This document shows positions 1 through 8,916 of a stretch of DNA of 64,000 nucleotides, one piece after another. Location: NCBI GenBank assembly GCA_965222695.1, contig OZ244967.1, positions 4,774,001 through 4,838,000 of the forward strand, in the 5' to 3' direction. The notes below the pieces were generated by a model, which was not told the DNA's origin, did not search any database, and saw only the letters and a list, made by a program, of their open reading frames with translations. This stretch comes from UBA7957 sp965222695 (GTDB lineage: Bacteria; Pseudomonadota; Gammaproteobacteria; Granulosicoccales; Granulosicoccaceae). Positions within the stretch are counted from its first letter, which is position 1. Each line of letters opens with the position of its first letter. A program made the position numbers and the translations under genes.

Positions 1-520
1 ATCGGGCGGAAATATTGCGGGATAGAATATGCCTGGCGACCTCCGGTAATCGATGTCCGGCCAAACCCGCGCAGTATTTTAAACCCATTAGCCTGATAAA
101 TGCCTGAGCGGGTTTCAGTCGCCGCAGCTCACCAATTTCACGGATACGAAGTAAAGTTCGTAGGCTCTGGATATTACAAGGCTCCAAAGCCAGGGATTCC
201 AGCAGCGTATAATTGACTTGCCTGTCATCGGTGTACACGACAGGTGTCCATACGCATGCGTAACTCGAAATCAAACTTCCGTCTTTAAAAATATTGAATG
301 CCCAGGAGTATTTCTCGTGATGCAAATAATGCAGCACCAGACAAGGAGTGGATTGAGCGATCGCTTCAATACTGGAGTTGAGTTCGCCCTGCGGTAACAG
401 GCTGACCCAGCCATTGACCGGCTCAAACACTACACCTTTCAAATTCAGATGCTTCAACAGTTCGAAGCCATCACTCTGCAATTCCGAGCGCAGATGAAAG
501 CTTTCGTCAAAGTCACTCAT
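1..520 (-). CDS. Hypothetical protein, 3' end outside window
   Basis: The reading frame is open from the ATG at 520 down to the window edge (about 173 residues seen), so the C terminus is missing. The start overlaps the stop of the preceding gene in an ATGA arrangement (517-520), which argues for translational coupling and makes it the last visible member of the oxidase operon. The protein begins MSDFDESFHLRSELQ. It has no signal peptide or membrane segment in the visible part and contains a basic stretch rich in Arg and Leu near residues 120-140. I do not recognise a family. Its position suggests a link to cytochrome oxidase assembly or regulation, but that is inference from context only. 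Confidence 0.6.
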   Translation of the reverse strand, partial: MSDFDESFHLRSELQSDGFELLKHLNLKGVVFEPVNGWVSLLPQGELNSSIEAIAQSTPCLVLHYLHHEKYSWAFNIFKDGSLISSYACVWTPVVYTDDRQVNYTLLESLALEPCNIQSLRTLLRIREIGELRRLKPAQAFIRLMGLKYCAGLAGHRLPEVARHILSRNISAR

Positions 521-927
521 CCGGATTCATCCACTACGGGAAAATCGATTTGCACAACTCTGTCTCCCTGCATCTCACAACGAAAGCGTTTGATGATTTC
601 TTCGTTTTCTGTCCCCCGGTAACGAAAGGCACCGAGTTCAAATTGGCCTGCAGGCGCTGTCGGAGATTCCGCTTTTACAAATCGGATCTCCGCCCGGCCG
701 GGTGCGATGCCGGATTCGATCAGTTCTTTTTTGCAGAACATTTTCGGGCAGATACTTTTGGCGTAGCGTGCTCTGGGTGGATCACAATTCGTAATGGACA
801 CACGGCTGTCGCTGACGATGATATTCGGCAAACTCTTCACCCAGTAAACCGTGCTGCCGATCATCGCGGCGAGCAGGACCACTATGCCGGCAATAAACAG
901 ATTGGTATGAATATTCGAATCGGTCAT
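517..927 (-). CDS. Hypothetical membrane-anchored protein in cox operon
   Basis: This 136-residue protein has one N-terminal membrane segment (about residues 10-30) followed by a soluble domain presumably facing the periplasm. The soluble part holds four cysteines (two close together in a CPKMFC stretch, residues about 60-65), which could form disulfides or bind metal. It starts 33 bp after coxA and overlaps the next gene by ATGA, so it sits in the oxidase operon. Short single-span proteins in such operons often assist oxidase assembly, for example CtaG or FixH types, but no diagnostic motif of either is present. The function is unknown. Confidence 0.65.
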   Translation of the reverse strand: MTDSNIHTNLFIAGIVVLLAAMIGSTVYWVKSLPNIIVSDSRVSITNCDPPRARYAKSICPKMFCKKELIESGIAPGRAEIRFVKAESPTAPAGQFELGAFRYRGTENEEIIKRFRCEMQGDRVVQIDFPVVDESG

Positions 928-959
928 ATTGATAAAAGCGACTGCCTTTCAGACAGTAT

Positions 960-2540
960 TCAGCGTCTTTCATAGGCGTAGGGATGCCAGCCTTCTTCCA
1001 GCTTCGGCACTTCTGCCCAATTGCCCGGTGGCGGGGGAGTCTGTGTTGTCCATTCCAGCGACTTTGAGCCCCACGGGTTATCGGGTGCTTTCTCGCCGGC
1101 AATGGCACCGATCAACCAGTTATACAAAGCCAGAACAAATCCGACACCGATCAATATAGAGCCCACGGTCATGATCTGTTGAGAAAACTCGAACTCCGGG
1201 AACTGTGCATAATCGAAGTATCGTCTTGGCATACCTCTCACGCCCGTATCCATCATGATCCAGAAAGTAAGATTGGTGCCGACAAAAGTGAGCCAGAAAC
1301 CCCAGTGACCGATTTTTTCACTGTACATTCGACCTGTCATTTTCGGGAAGATATAGTAGACACCGGCAAAAATGCCGAATGTTCCGGCCACTGCCATCAC
1401 GTAGTGGAAATGACCGACGATAAAGTAGGTATCGGATAAATGCAGGTCCAGGGATGCTATTGCGTTGGGTATTCCCGTCAAACCACCGATCAAAAATAAT
1501 ATAATAAACCCTATCGCATACAGCATAGGTGTTTTACTCAGATCTATCGAACCCTTGTAAAGCGTTCCCACCAGTCCGATCATCAAGAGCCCCACGGGAA
1601 TACTGATTAAAAGCGTGGTGACCATCTGGCCTACGCGAATCCAGTCCGGCATGCCCGTGGTAAATAGATGATGAACCCATACTTCTCCGGAAATCAAAAC
1701 TATACCGCCTATACCGCCGTATACCACCATCTTGTAATTAAAAATACGGTTTCTCGAGAAGGTGGCTATTACCTCGAAGATAATGGCAAAAAACGGCAGC
1801 AAAATAACATACACGGCGGGGTGGGAATAAAACCAGAACAGATTCTGATAGGTCAATACATCTCCACCTGTTGTAGTATCGAAGAAGTTTGTTCCCAGGT
1901 ATTTATCGAAGGTGATCAGTGTTACCGCCGTACCTAATACAGGTACAAAAATCAGCTGAATAACAAAAGCTGCGCAGGTTGCCCAGACAAAGATGTTCAG
2001 GCTGTTCCATTTCATATTGGGTGCACGCATAAAAGTAACAGTGGTCAGGAAATTTACGCCACCCAGGATTGAGGCAAAGCCGATCAACAGTACGGTAAAT
2101 GTATACAAGGCTGTGTTTCCGGCCGTGATGACCGAGTAGGGCGGATATCCCGTCCACATAACATCCGGCGGATCCGGTACAACGAAGGTTAGCAGAGCAA
2201 GCACGATTCCGGCGAAAAAGAGCCAGACGGAGAATGCATTCAGGCGCGGAAAAGCAACATCTTTGGCACCTATCATCAAAGGGATAAAATAGTTTGCCAT
2301 AAATCCGGTAAGAGCCGGAATCTGAAAACCCAGTATCATTGCGGCACCGTGGAAATACAGCCAGGTATTGTAGTGGGCCGGATTATCGGTAATCGTCGGC
2401 CCGATAAACGTCAGTTCCGCTCTGATTAACAAGGCCATAATGCCGGCGACGGCAAAGGCTGCCAGTGAACCGTACAGGTATAAAATGCCGACGCGTTTAT
2501 GATCGGTAGTGAAAATCCACTCTTTGAGTACTTTGCCCAT
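960..2540 (-). CDS. coxA: Cytochrome c oxidase subunit I, A2-type
   Basis: This is the catalytic subunit of an aa3-type oxidase, which reduces O2 with electrons from cytochrome c and pumps protons across the inner membrane. The start at 2540 (MGKVLKEW) is chosen over the longer frame because GGAGG lies just upstream; it gives 526 residues, normal for the family. Visible ligands include His64 (heme a), His240 with Tyr244 in YSHPAVY (CuB and the cross-linked Tyr), the VHH pair near residue 290 (CuB) and VGHFHYV (hemes). The D-channel Asp is kept in GAKDVAFPRLN (Asp94). The usual GHPEV glutamate is absent and replaced by the Tyr-Ser form typical of A2-type oxidases. The gene lies one base after coxB. 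Confidence 0.97.
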   Translation of the reverse strand: MGKVLKEWIFTTDHKRVGILYLYGSLAAFAVAGIMALLIRAELTFIGPTITDNPAHYNTWLYFHGAAMILGFQIPALTGFMANYFIPLMIGAKDVAFPRLNAFSVWLFFAGIVLALLTFVVPDPPDVMWTGYPPYSVITAGNTALYTFTVLLIGFASILGGVNFLTTVTFMRAPNMKWNSLNIFVWATCAAFVIQLIFVPVLGTAVTLITFDKYLGTNFFDTTTGGDVLTYQNLFWFYSHPAVYVILLPFFAIIFEVIATFSRNRIFNYKMVVYGGIGGIVLISGEVWVHHLFTTGMPDWIRVGQMVTTLLISIPVGLLMIGLVGTLYKGSIDLSKTPMLYAIGFIILFLIGGLTGIPNAIASLDLHLSDTYFIVGHFHYVMAVAGTFGIFAGVYYIFPKMTGRMYSEKIGHWGFWLTFVGTNLTFWIMMDTGVRGMPRRYFDYAQFPEFEFSQQIMTVGSILIGVGFVLALYNWLIGAIAGEKAPDNPWGSKSLEWTTQTPPPPGNWAEVPKLEEGWHPYAYERR

Positions 2541-2541
2541 T

Positions 2542-3342
2542 CTATACTCCTCCCGCGGTCGAGTTGGCATTTTGGATGGCCAGATTTTTCGGTTCTGGCG
2601 GCTTTTTCTTCGCCAACCGGCCACTTTCTGTCTCGTACCAGGCGTTAAACTCTTCCGGCGGCAGAACGGTTAGCTTACCCACCATATAGGAATGCATCAG
2701 ACCGCAGTATTCGCCACAGACTACCCGGTGCTCGCCCGGCTCCCTTGGATAAAACCACAAATAAGTGACTCTGCCCGGCATGGAATCCTCCTTTACCCGG
2801 AAGTGCGGGATAAAGTGGCTGTGAATCGTGTCCCGGCTTGTCATTCTGAGCATAACAGGCTTCCCGGCGGGAACGACCAGATCATTCTGGGTTTGCATAC
2901 CGTTGGGGTAGGTGTAGTCCCAGCTGTACATCCCGCTTTCCAGTTTGATTTCCAGCCTGTCTTCGGGAACCTGTCGGTACTTGTTCCAAAGCTGCCAGCC
3001 ATTGGCTGCAAGGAAAAAATCGTCCGCCATAAAAATAAACGCCGGGATCAGAGCCCAGCCAACGGCTTGCACTCTGGTCAAACGGGGGGATGCACCGGTT
3101 TCGTCCGCAGATCTGCGCCGGTATTTATAAACGAAATACAATGTCACTGCGGCGAACAATATTCCCATAATTGAAATATCAATCAACACTTCATGCCACA
3201 GTTTGTCCCAACCACGGGCCGGGTCGTCAATTTCCTTGAACTCCTGGGCCGATGGAGATGTGGATAGCAGTAGCAAATAAGTCAATAGTGCGGTGTATCC
3301 TGATTTTACGTACCGACGGTTTCCGGACCTTATCCTAAACAT
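2542..3342 (-). CDS. coxB: Cytochrome c oxidase subunit II (CuA)
   Basis: Subunit II takes electrons from cytochrome c at the binuclear CuA centre in the periplasm. The start at 3342 has GGAGG seven bases upstream and gives 266 residues. There is a signal-peptide-like N terminus, then two membrane helices (about 53-72 and 93-115), then the cupredoxin domain. The CuA site is complete: His174, and CGEYCGLMHSYM giving Cys209, Glu211, Cys213, His217 and Met220. No heme c motif is fused to the C terminus. The start codon lies inside the end of the sco gene (overlap 3335-3342), so the two are likely translationally coupled. Confidence 0.96.
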   Translation of the reverse strand: MFRIRSGNRRYVKSGYTALLTYLLLLSTSPSAQEFKEIDDPARGWDKLWHEVLIDISIMGILFAAVTLYFVYKYRRRSADETGASPRLTRVQAVGWALIPAFIFMADDFFLAANGWQLWNKYRQVPEDRLEIKLESGMYSWDYTYPNGMQTQNDLVVPAGKPVMLRMTSRDTIHSHFIPHFRVKEDSMPGRVTYLWFYPREPGEHRVVCGEYCGLMHSYMVGKLTVLPPEEFNAWYETESGRLAKKKPPEPKNLAIQNANSTAGGV

Positions 3343-4180
3343 GGGTAATCCTCCGTACGTTTTTTTTTCGATAAATGAACATTGAAATGACAATGAGGGA
3401 CACACCGAGTGAAAGCGACGCCAAACCGGCTAAAAGCGAATAATTCAGTGTATATCTGCCTTCGGCAAAATTGTAGCTGTAACAGACTCCGGTCAGCATA
3501 TCGATAACATTGGATGAATTTGCGATCCGGCTCCAATCGGCATCGATTAAAGCCAGTTCGACTTCCTTTTTTTCCATCGCAGTGCCATAGAGGTATCGAG
3601 CGACACGGCCCTCGGGTGTCAGAAAAATAAGCACATTGGGGTGAAGAAAAACCTTGTCTGCCGACGACCAGAAAAACTTATATCCGACACTGTCGGTGAA
3701 ATTTTCCAGATCAGCCTCTGCGTTTTTTAAAATCGCGTGGTGCCAGCCTTTTCGGATTGCCGGAGGAATCGATAACCCTGCGTCAAATTGTTGCATGCTA
3801 TGCTCGGTGTCGAACTTGTCAAATGAAATCGTCAAGACTCTGTAGTCTTTACCGATTTCGAATTTGTCGATTTCGCCGAGCACATCGCGAAGCGCGGTGT
3901 TGAGTATCGGACAGGTGCCGTCGCAACTGTAATAGGAAAAAAGCAGCAGCAGAGGCTTGCCCAACAGCTCTCCGAGTGTAAACTCCTTGCCCTCGGTATC
4001 GATCAATTTGTAGTCCCGGGCTAGCGGTGAACCGAGATAACTCGGCTCGTCAATCTGCATCACCGCGGGGTCTATAACCGATTCGGACGCAAAAGTGCCG
4101 TAAGGAGCCGTTGCGTTAGCACTGTGCACTATGAATATACCAAGTAGCAGTAATGTTTTTTGTTTAAGTTTGAATAACAT
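3335..4180 (-). CDS. SCO1/SenC-family copper chaperone
   Basis: SCO proteins deliver copper to, or reduce the cysteines of, the CuA site of subunit II. The start at 4180 is chosen because it gives a clear signal or anchor sequence (MLFKLKQKTLLLLG). The thioredoxin-fold metal motif is present as SCDGTC (Cys86, Cys90) with the distal His180 in FLHPNV. A second membrane segment near the C terminus (about residues 250-272) is unusual, since many SCO proteins have only the N-terminal anchor. It lies between cox3 and coxB and overlaps coxB by 8 bp. No CtaG/Cox11 gene is visible nearby, so this may be the only operon-encoded copper factor. Confidence 0.9.
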   Translation of the reverse strand: MLFKLKQKTLLLLGIFIVHSANATAPYGTFASESVIDPAVMQIDEPSYLGSPLARDYKLIDTEGKEFTLGELLGKPLLLLFSYYSCDGTCPILNTALRDVLGEIDKFEIGKDYRVLTISFDKFDTEHSMQQFDAGLSIPPAIRKGWHHAILKNAEADLENFTDSVGYKFFWSSADKVFLHPNVLIFLTPEGRVARYLYGTAMEKKEVELALIDADWSRIANSSNVIDMLTGVCYSYNFAEGRYTLNYSLLAGLASLSLGVSLIVISMFIYRKKNVRRITHV

Positions 4181-4211
4181 CACCCGATGACTCTGCGGCT
4201 TTATTCTGCTC

Positions 4212-4967
4212 TTACCAGTAATAAATCTGCGAAACGACGAAAAGCCAGATAATATCCACAAAATGCCAGTACAAAGAGCCGGACTTGACAAAAGCATTGT
4301 TGACCTTTCCTCTTAGCGCAGGCAGTAAAATGGCAACAAAAATTCCCAGTCCGACCAGAACATGAGCGCCATGAAATCCGGTGATGCTGAAGAATGAAGT
4401 GCTGTATTCATTGGTCGTCGGGTCAAATCCCTGATGAAACAAATGGTTCCACTCATACAGTGACATTCCCAGAAAGGCCGCGCCCAGCACAATGGTGATC
4501 AACAGCCATTTCAGGAATTGGGGCCGCTCATTCTGGTCGATTTTTTCTTCCGCTATGTGAATCGTGAAACTGGATGCAATTAATACCGCCGTCATAATTG
4601 CGGGTATGACGACCGGCATTTGTTCCGGGGTTCCCACTGGCGGCCACGCTTGCGAACTGAGGCGCTGAAACCAGTAGTTGGCGAAGAAGGAGACGAAGAT
4701 CATCGCCTCCGCCAGAATGAACCAGCCCATCGCCGGAACGCTGAGACCGCCACCGTGCTCCCCGCCGATCGCCTCGCTGATCCAGCCGGCGATACCGGCC
4801 AGGGTCAGGGGAACGCCAAGGCCCAGGCAGATATATGCCCATTGCGTATTTTGATAGGCAAACTGAAAAACAAAGGAGAGACACAGAAAAAGAATTCCGG
4901 CGCTGATTACCAGCGGCCAGATGCTTACCTCCCACTCGGGTTCATGCGCGGCGGTGTGGTCAGTCAT
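4212..4967 (-). CDS. cox3: Cytochrome c oxidase subunit III family protein
   Basis: This 251-residue membrane protein matches the heme-copper oxidase subunit III family, which stabilises subunit I and supports proton uptake. It has about seven hydrophobic segments, a Glu within a membrane helix (FILAEAMIFVSFF) and the characteristic GFHGAHVLVGL and YWHFVDIIWLFVV stretches near the C terminus. GGAGG precedes the ATG. It is the first gene of the minus-strand oxidase operon, with sco 31 bp downstream. The upstream 200 bp up to the divergent cytochrome c4 gene should hold the operon promoter. Confidence 0.94.
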   Translation of the reverse strand: MTDHTAAHEPEWEVSIWPLVISAGILFLCLSFVFQFAYQNTQWAYICLGLGVPLTLAGIAGWISEAIGGEHGGGLSVPAMGWFILAEAMIFVSFFANYWFQRLSSQAWPPVGTPEQMPVVIPAIMTAVLIASSFTIHIAEEKIDQNERPQFLKWLLITIVLGAAFLGMSLYEWNHLFHQGFDPTTNEYSTSFFSITGFHGAHVLVGLGIFVAILLPALRGKVNNAFVKSGSLYWHFVDIIWLFVVSQIYYW

Positions 4968-5168
4968 ATTTCCTCCTGGCCGGTGGCGATCGATAAGGCC
5001 GGATCATTTTCGGTTCAGAAAACCCTACTAATTTAGTGGGTTAATAACCTTACATATTATGAGGATTTTATGTTAGCATCGGCAGCGAGGAGGACGCAAT
5101 CTCTATTGTCTGTTTGGGAAGGATTCACAGTCGCACAAGTTTTCGCCGCTGCGATGGAAGGGGGCACC

Positions 5169-5819
5169 ATGATGAAGGCAAGGCATTTGACCGGCTTGAC
5201 GGCAGTTTTTTTGATAATGTTGACGTTTGCGGCGCAAGTATCGGCGGCCGGAGACGAGGCGGCAGGTCGACAAAAGTCCGCTGCTTGTATTGCCTGCCAT
5301 ATGGCGGACGGCAATAGCGTTAATCCACAATGGCCCAAGCTGGCCGGACAGATACCGGGTTATCTGGCCAAACAGCTGCTGACTTTTAAGGACGGTTCTC
5401 GCGACAGCGAGATCATGAGCCCTATGGTAAAATCTCTCAGCGAAACGGATATTTATGATCTGGCCACCTATTTCGCCAAACAAAAACGTACCCCCGGAAC
5501 GGCCGACCCCGATAAACTGGCCTTGGGAGAGAAGTTATATAAAAAGGGCGTTTTCTATACTCAGGTGACCGCATGCATCGGATGCCATGGGATGCGCGGA
5601 GAAGGTAACGAATCCTGGCAATTGCGACTGGCCGCGCCCCCTGCGGTACTCGCTCCGGCTATAGGAGGACAGCATGCGGTCTATCTGGCCAATCAGTTGA
5701 AGGCTTTCCGTTCCGGCGAACGCAGTAATGATGTCGGGAATGTGATGCAGAATATTGCCGCCGAAATGAGTGATGCGCAAATCGAGGCGGTTGCGCATTA
5801 TATTACGCAGTTAGAATAA
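5169..5819 (+). CDS. Diheme cytochrome c4-type protein
   Basis: This is a periplasmic diheme c-type cytochrome, likely an electron donor to the adjacent oxidase. I use the ATG at 5169 because it is followed at once by a signal peptide (residues 1-27, ending VSAAG) and preceded by a purine-rich GGAAGGGGG; an upstream ATG at 5070 would bury this signal. Two heme motifs are visible, CIACH (40-44) and CIGCH (136-140), one in each half of a two-domain protein of 216 residues, which is the size of cytochrome c4. It is divergent from the cox operon, which supports a shared respiratory role. Confidence 0.92.
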   Translation: MMKARHLTGLTAVFLIMLTFAAQVSAAGDEAAGRQKSAACIACHMADGNSVNPQWPKLAGQIPGYLAKQLLTFKDGSRDSEIMSPMVKSLSETDIYDLATYFAKQKRTPGTADPDKLALGEKLYKKGVFYTQVTACIGCHGMRGEGNESWQLRLAAPPAVLAPAIGGQHAVYLANQLKAFRSGERSNDVGNVMQNIAAEMSDAQIEAVAHYITQLE

Positions 5820-6012
5820 TTCCAGCGGTGGCAGGTCTGCAGTTCAGAACTTGATCGGCACATGCTCAGTAGTAGCCATCTTTATTTTCAATAACTATCT
5901 TTAAAAAATGGTGCCTAAGCATCCAATTCGTGACCTTTTTGCCCGGTCATTTTAAACTATTCGAATCTCTTAGAGACTGTTCCCCGGAAACACGTAAACC
6001 AGTGACAAAGCA

Positions 6013-7143
6013 ATGATTAAAGTGGGATTTATCGGTTGGCGCGGCATGGTTGGTTCGGTTCTTATGGATCGCATGCGCGCTGAAGACGACTTTCAAGGGT
6101 TTGAGCCCGTTTTTTTTACCACTTCCCAGGCTGGACAAGCCGGCCCGGATGTTGGTCGGGGGAGCCATCCGCTACAGGATGCCAGGGACCTCGATATACT
6201 GGCGCAGATGGACATAATTCTCTCCTGCCAGGGTGGCGATTATACCGCCGGCATCTATGAGTCCTTGCGTGCGCGTTGGAACGGTTACTGGATTGACGCG
6301 GCTTCCACGCTGAGAATGGCTGACGACGCAATTATTGTGCTGGATCCGCTCAACCGAAAAGTCATAGACAATGGCCTGAAAAACGGCATCAGGAACTATA
6401 TCGGCGGGAACTGTACGGTCTCGCTGATGATGATGGCCCTGGGTGGTTTATTCGAACAGGACCTGATCGAATGGATCAGCTCGATGACTTACCAGGCGGC
6501 CAGCGGTGCCGGTGCCAAGAATATGCGTGAGTTATTAACCCAAATGGGCGAGTTGGAATCCGAAGTCAGTCATTTGCTGAAAGACCCCGCAGCTGCAATT
6601 CTCGATATCGACAATAAAATTACCACCAAATTGAACCACGGCGGCATGTCGCTGGACAATTGGGGTGTTCCGCTGGCCGGAAGTCTGATCCCATGGATTG
6701 ACAAACCGATGGAAAACGGCCAGACCAAAGAAGAATGGAAGGGCTTTACCGAAACCAACAAAATCCTCGGCAGGCTGAGCGTCAATGCCATACCCGTTGA
6801 CGGCCAGTGTGTTCGCATCGGATCCATGCGTTGTCATTCGCAGGCGTTTACCATCAAACTGAAAAGGAATATAAGGGTGAACGAAGTCGAGGAGATTCTT
6901 GCCGCCCATAACGAATGGGTGAAGATTATCCCCAATGAAAAAGAAATTACAATGCAAGAGCTGACCCCGGTAAAAACCTCAGGTACCATGACGATCCCGG
7001 TGGGACGAATCCGTAAATTGAATATTGGTCCTGAATACCTGACGGCGTTTACCGTCGGCGATCAGTTGCTCTGGGGTGCGGCTGAGCCTGTGCGGCGTAT
7101 GTTGAAGATCGTGCGAGAGTTTATTTCACAGGAGGCTGTCTAA
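6013..7143 (+). CDS. asd: Aspartate-semialdehyde dehydrogenase
   Basis: The enzyme converts aspartyl phosphate to aspartate semialdehyde with NADPH, at the branch to lysine, methionine, threonine and diaminopimelate. The 376-residue length fits the enteric-type family. The N terminus has the Rossmann GFIGWRGMVGS stretch (6-15). The nucleophile is Cys134 in GGNCTVS and the substrate-binding His275 lies in MRCHSQ. It appears monocistronic, with 193 bp upstream after cytochrome c4. The following genes are convergent on the other strand. Confidence 0.96.
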   Translation: MIKVGFIGWRGMVGSVLMDRMRAEDDFQGFEPVFFTTSQAGQAGPDVGRGSHPLQDARDLDILAQMDIILSCQGGDYTAGIYESLRARWNGYWIDAASTLRMADDAIIVLDPLNRKVIDNGLKNGIRNYIGGNCTVSLMMMALGGLFEQDLIEWISSMTYQAASGAGAKNMRELLTQMGELESEVSHLLKDPAAAILDIDNKITTKLNHGGMSLDNWGVPLAGSLIPWIDKPMENGQTKEEWKGFTETNKILGRLSVNAIPVDGQCVRIGSMRCHSQAFTIKLKRNIRVNEVEEILAAHNEWVKIIPNEKEITMQELTPVKTSGTMTIPVGRIRKLNIGPEYLTAFTVGDQLLWGAAEPVRRMLKIVREFISQEAV

Positions 7144-7192
7144 AATCACTATACCGACCGCGAATGTGCGATCTGAACATGTGACGGCTGCC

Positions 7193-7651
7193 TTAATCGC
7201 TTCGGGTTGATTCTACATCCGGCGGTGATACGTTGATCAAACCCGATTCTTTTATCCATATCCAATCCCCGGTTTCTATCAAGTCGAGCTGACTCCTCTG
7301 AATTTGAAGTACGGGAACATTTAACCGATACAAACGGTTGGCAACATATGCACCGATGCTGATATTGACATCGGGTTCGATTAATACAAAGGCGGCTGGG
7401 CCGCTGCCGACTCTCAACGATTCGGCAATGCCTCCCGGCGTTCCTGCAGAGCCTCGACTTGCCGGTATAAATAATACAGAACCAGAGACTTTCTGAGAAT
7501 ATTGCGGATGATGGACATCGATGATTTCACCGGTCTTCGGCTCAAATCCCCCCCAGAAACTCAAAGTGTCTTCCAGTACCAGGGAATATCCATGGGCTGC
7601 TCCCGAAACTAACACTTGTCCGGTAAATCGCATATCTGGAGAACCGCTCAT
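7193..7651 (-). CDS. Aconitase X small subunit (DUF126 swivel domain)
   Basis: This 152-residue protein matches the small, swivelling subunit of aconitase-X enzymes. The conserved core around residues 40-100 includes the PASRGSAGTPGG stretch typical of DUF126. The start at 7651 overlaps the stop of the large subunit as ATGA, so the two are translated together as a heterodimer. Known aconitase-X activities include cis-3-hydroxy-L-proline dehydratase in bacteria and mevalonate 5-phosphate dehydratase in archaea. Nothing here decides the substrate directly, but the neighbouring amino-acid-type oxidoreductase and TRAP transporter favour the hydroxyproline type. Confidence 0.85.
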   Translation of the reverse strand: MSGSPDMRFTGQVLVSGAAHGYSLVLEDTLSFWGGFEPKTGEIIDVHHPQYSQKVSGSVLFIPASRGSAGTPGGIAESLRVGSGPAAFVLIEPDVNISIGAYVANRLYRLNVPVLQIQRSQLDLIETGDWIWIKESGLINVSPPDVESTRSD

Positions 7652-8916
7652 ATCTCTCCCCAGGTATCGAGCTGTATTTTTCCCGAAACGGCGGACTCTA
7701 CACATTCCTGCAGGCTGCCCAGAACCGCTTCAACCGGTAACATGCCCGGTGCGTAATAAGCCCACTTGGCGGAATTGGTCATTACACAACCCTCAAGGCC
7801 CTTGATCGCCGGTGAAAAATAGGTGCAGGTATCGGTAATAACGTAAATGCCGGCGTCTTTCATGCTATCGATCCAGCCGCGTTCGCTGGCTTGCTGATAG
7901 ACGTGGCGGCTGGTTGTTAAGTAAAATACAATATCCGGATGAATCGATCGCCCGCCGAGCAGCTCAAACAGTCTTTCAATCTCAGTGTAAGAAAAATGCG
8001 GTGTGCCGATTGCCACTCCTCTTAGTTTTGAGGACGTTGTTTTTCCAAGATGTGTACGAGCATGCCGTAAATCTTCAGTAGTCAGTTCAATGATGTTTTG
8101 AGTTTCTTCCCCCTGGCAGGCTATTTCCAACGTATTTGCTTCCGGCGTTATACCAACGGCATGAAACAAGGGTACGCTGCCGGATGAGCTGCAGGCAGCG
8201 CTGATTGCTTTAAGATCATCTTCGTGGCACGTCGATGGCAAGTCTTGTATTACCGGGACTTTTTTTCCACTTTTTAAGCCGATCAGGTGGCCCAGAAGAT
8301 GATAAAACAGATCACTCGATCTGATGGACGGCGGAATCCGATTCAACTCAATTATGATTTCGGCCGCCCGGTTTTCCGTTTTGTGAAGGCCGCTATTGGG
8401 TACTCGTCCGGTGATAGCGGCGCAGACGTCCAGGTAATCTCCGTATTTATTGGTGCGAGCGCCGACAACCGAGTTGTAGAAGCTGACTGCGTTAGACTCT
8501 GAGCCCACAATATGAGCGCCCAATTCCGGGCGCCCGGGTAGTTGGTATGGTGCACATGTCCAGACAGGGCGGCATCCCAGTTTTACATAGGATTCCATTA
8601 AAAGCATCGCTTCACGCATTTCATTGCTCGCCGAGGGGTCTCGCACAGATAAGTCGTTTAAGGAAACCAGGCCGTTATTCGTCCAGGTCGGTACGGCGAG
8701 TTTGGCATCGTGTTGCAATAAATAGCGGACAAAATCAAGATGCGCACGTCCATTATAAAAGCACGCATCGATATGGGCGAAACTGATATTGATCAGCGAA
8801 TCGGCCTGATCAACTCTGGCAGCTGTCACGACGGTCTCCATCGCAAACCGGGCAGCCTTACCGTATTCTCCGCCAAGTAACTGTCGATCCCTTTCCGATA
8901 ATACGAGTTTTGTCAT
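7648..8916 (-). CDS. Aconitase X catalytic subunit (DUF521)
   Basis: The catalytic subunit of an aconitase-X dehydratase, 422 residues from the ATG at 8916; longer in-frame starts add a sequence unlike the family. The family is an iron-sulfur-dependent relative of aconitase. Recognisable stretches are LSERDRQLLGGEYG at the N terminus, SESNAVSFYNSVVGARTNKY in the middle, and TDTCTYFSPAIKG with MTNSAKWAYYAPG near the C terminus. Cysteines in CTY and in the CAPYQLPG stretch are candidates for cluster binding. It forms a two-gene unit with the small subunit. Bacterial relatives dehydrate cis-3-hydroxy-L-proline to pyrroline-2-carboxylate, my preferred reading from context. Confidence 0.85.
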   Translation of the reverse strand: MTKLVLSERDRQLLGGEYGKAARFAMETVVTAARVDQADSLINISFAHIDACFYNGRAHLDFVRYLLQHDAKLAVPTWTNNGLVSLNDLSVRDPSASNEMREAMLLMESYVKLGCRPVWTCAPYQLPGRPELGAHIVGSESNAVSFYNSVVGARTNKYGDYLDVCAAITGRVPNSGLHKTENRAAEIIIELNRIPPSIRSSDLFYHLLGHLIGLKSGKKVPVIQDLPSTCHEDDLKAISAACSSSGSVPLFHAVGITPEANTLEIACQGEETQNIIELTTEDLRHARTHLGKTTSSKLRGVAIGTPHFSYTEIERLFELLGGRSIHPDIVFYLTTSRHVYQQASERGWIDSMKDAGIYVITDTCTYFSPAIKGLEGCVMTNSAKWAYYAPGMLPVEAVLGSLQECVESAVSGKIQLDTWGEI

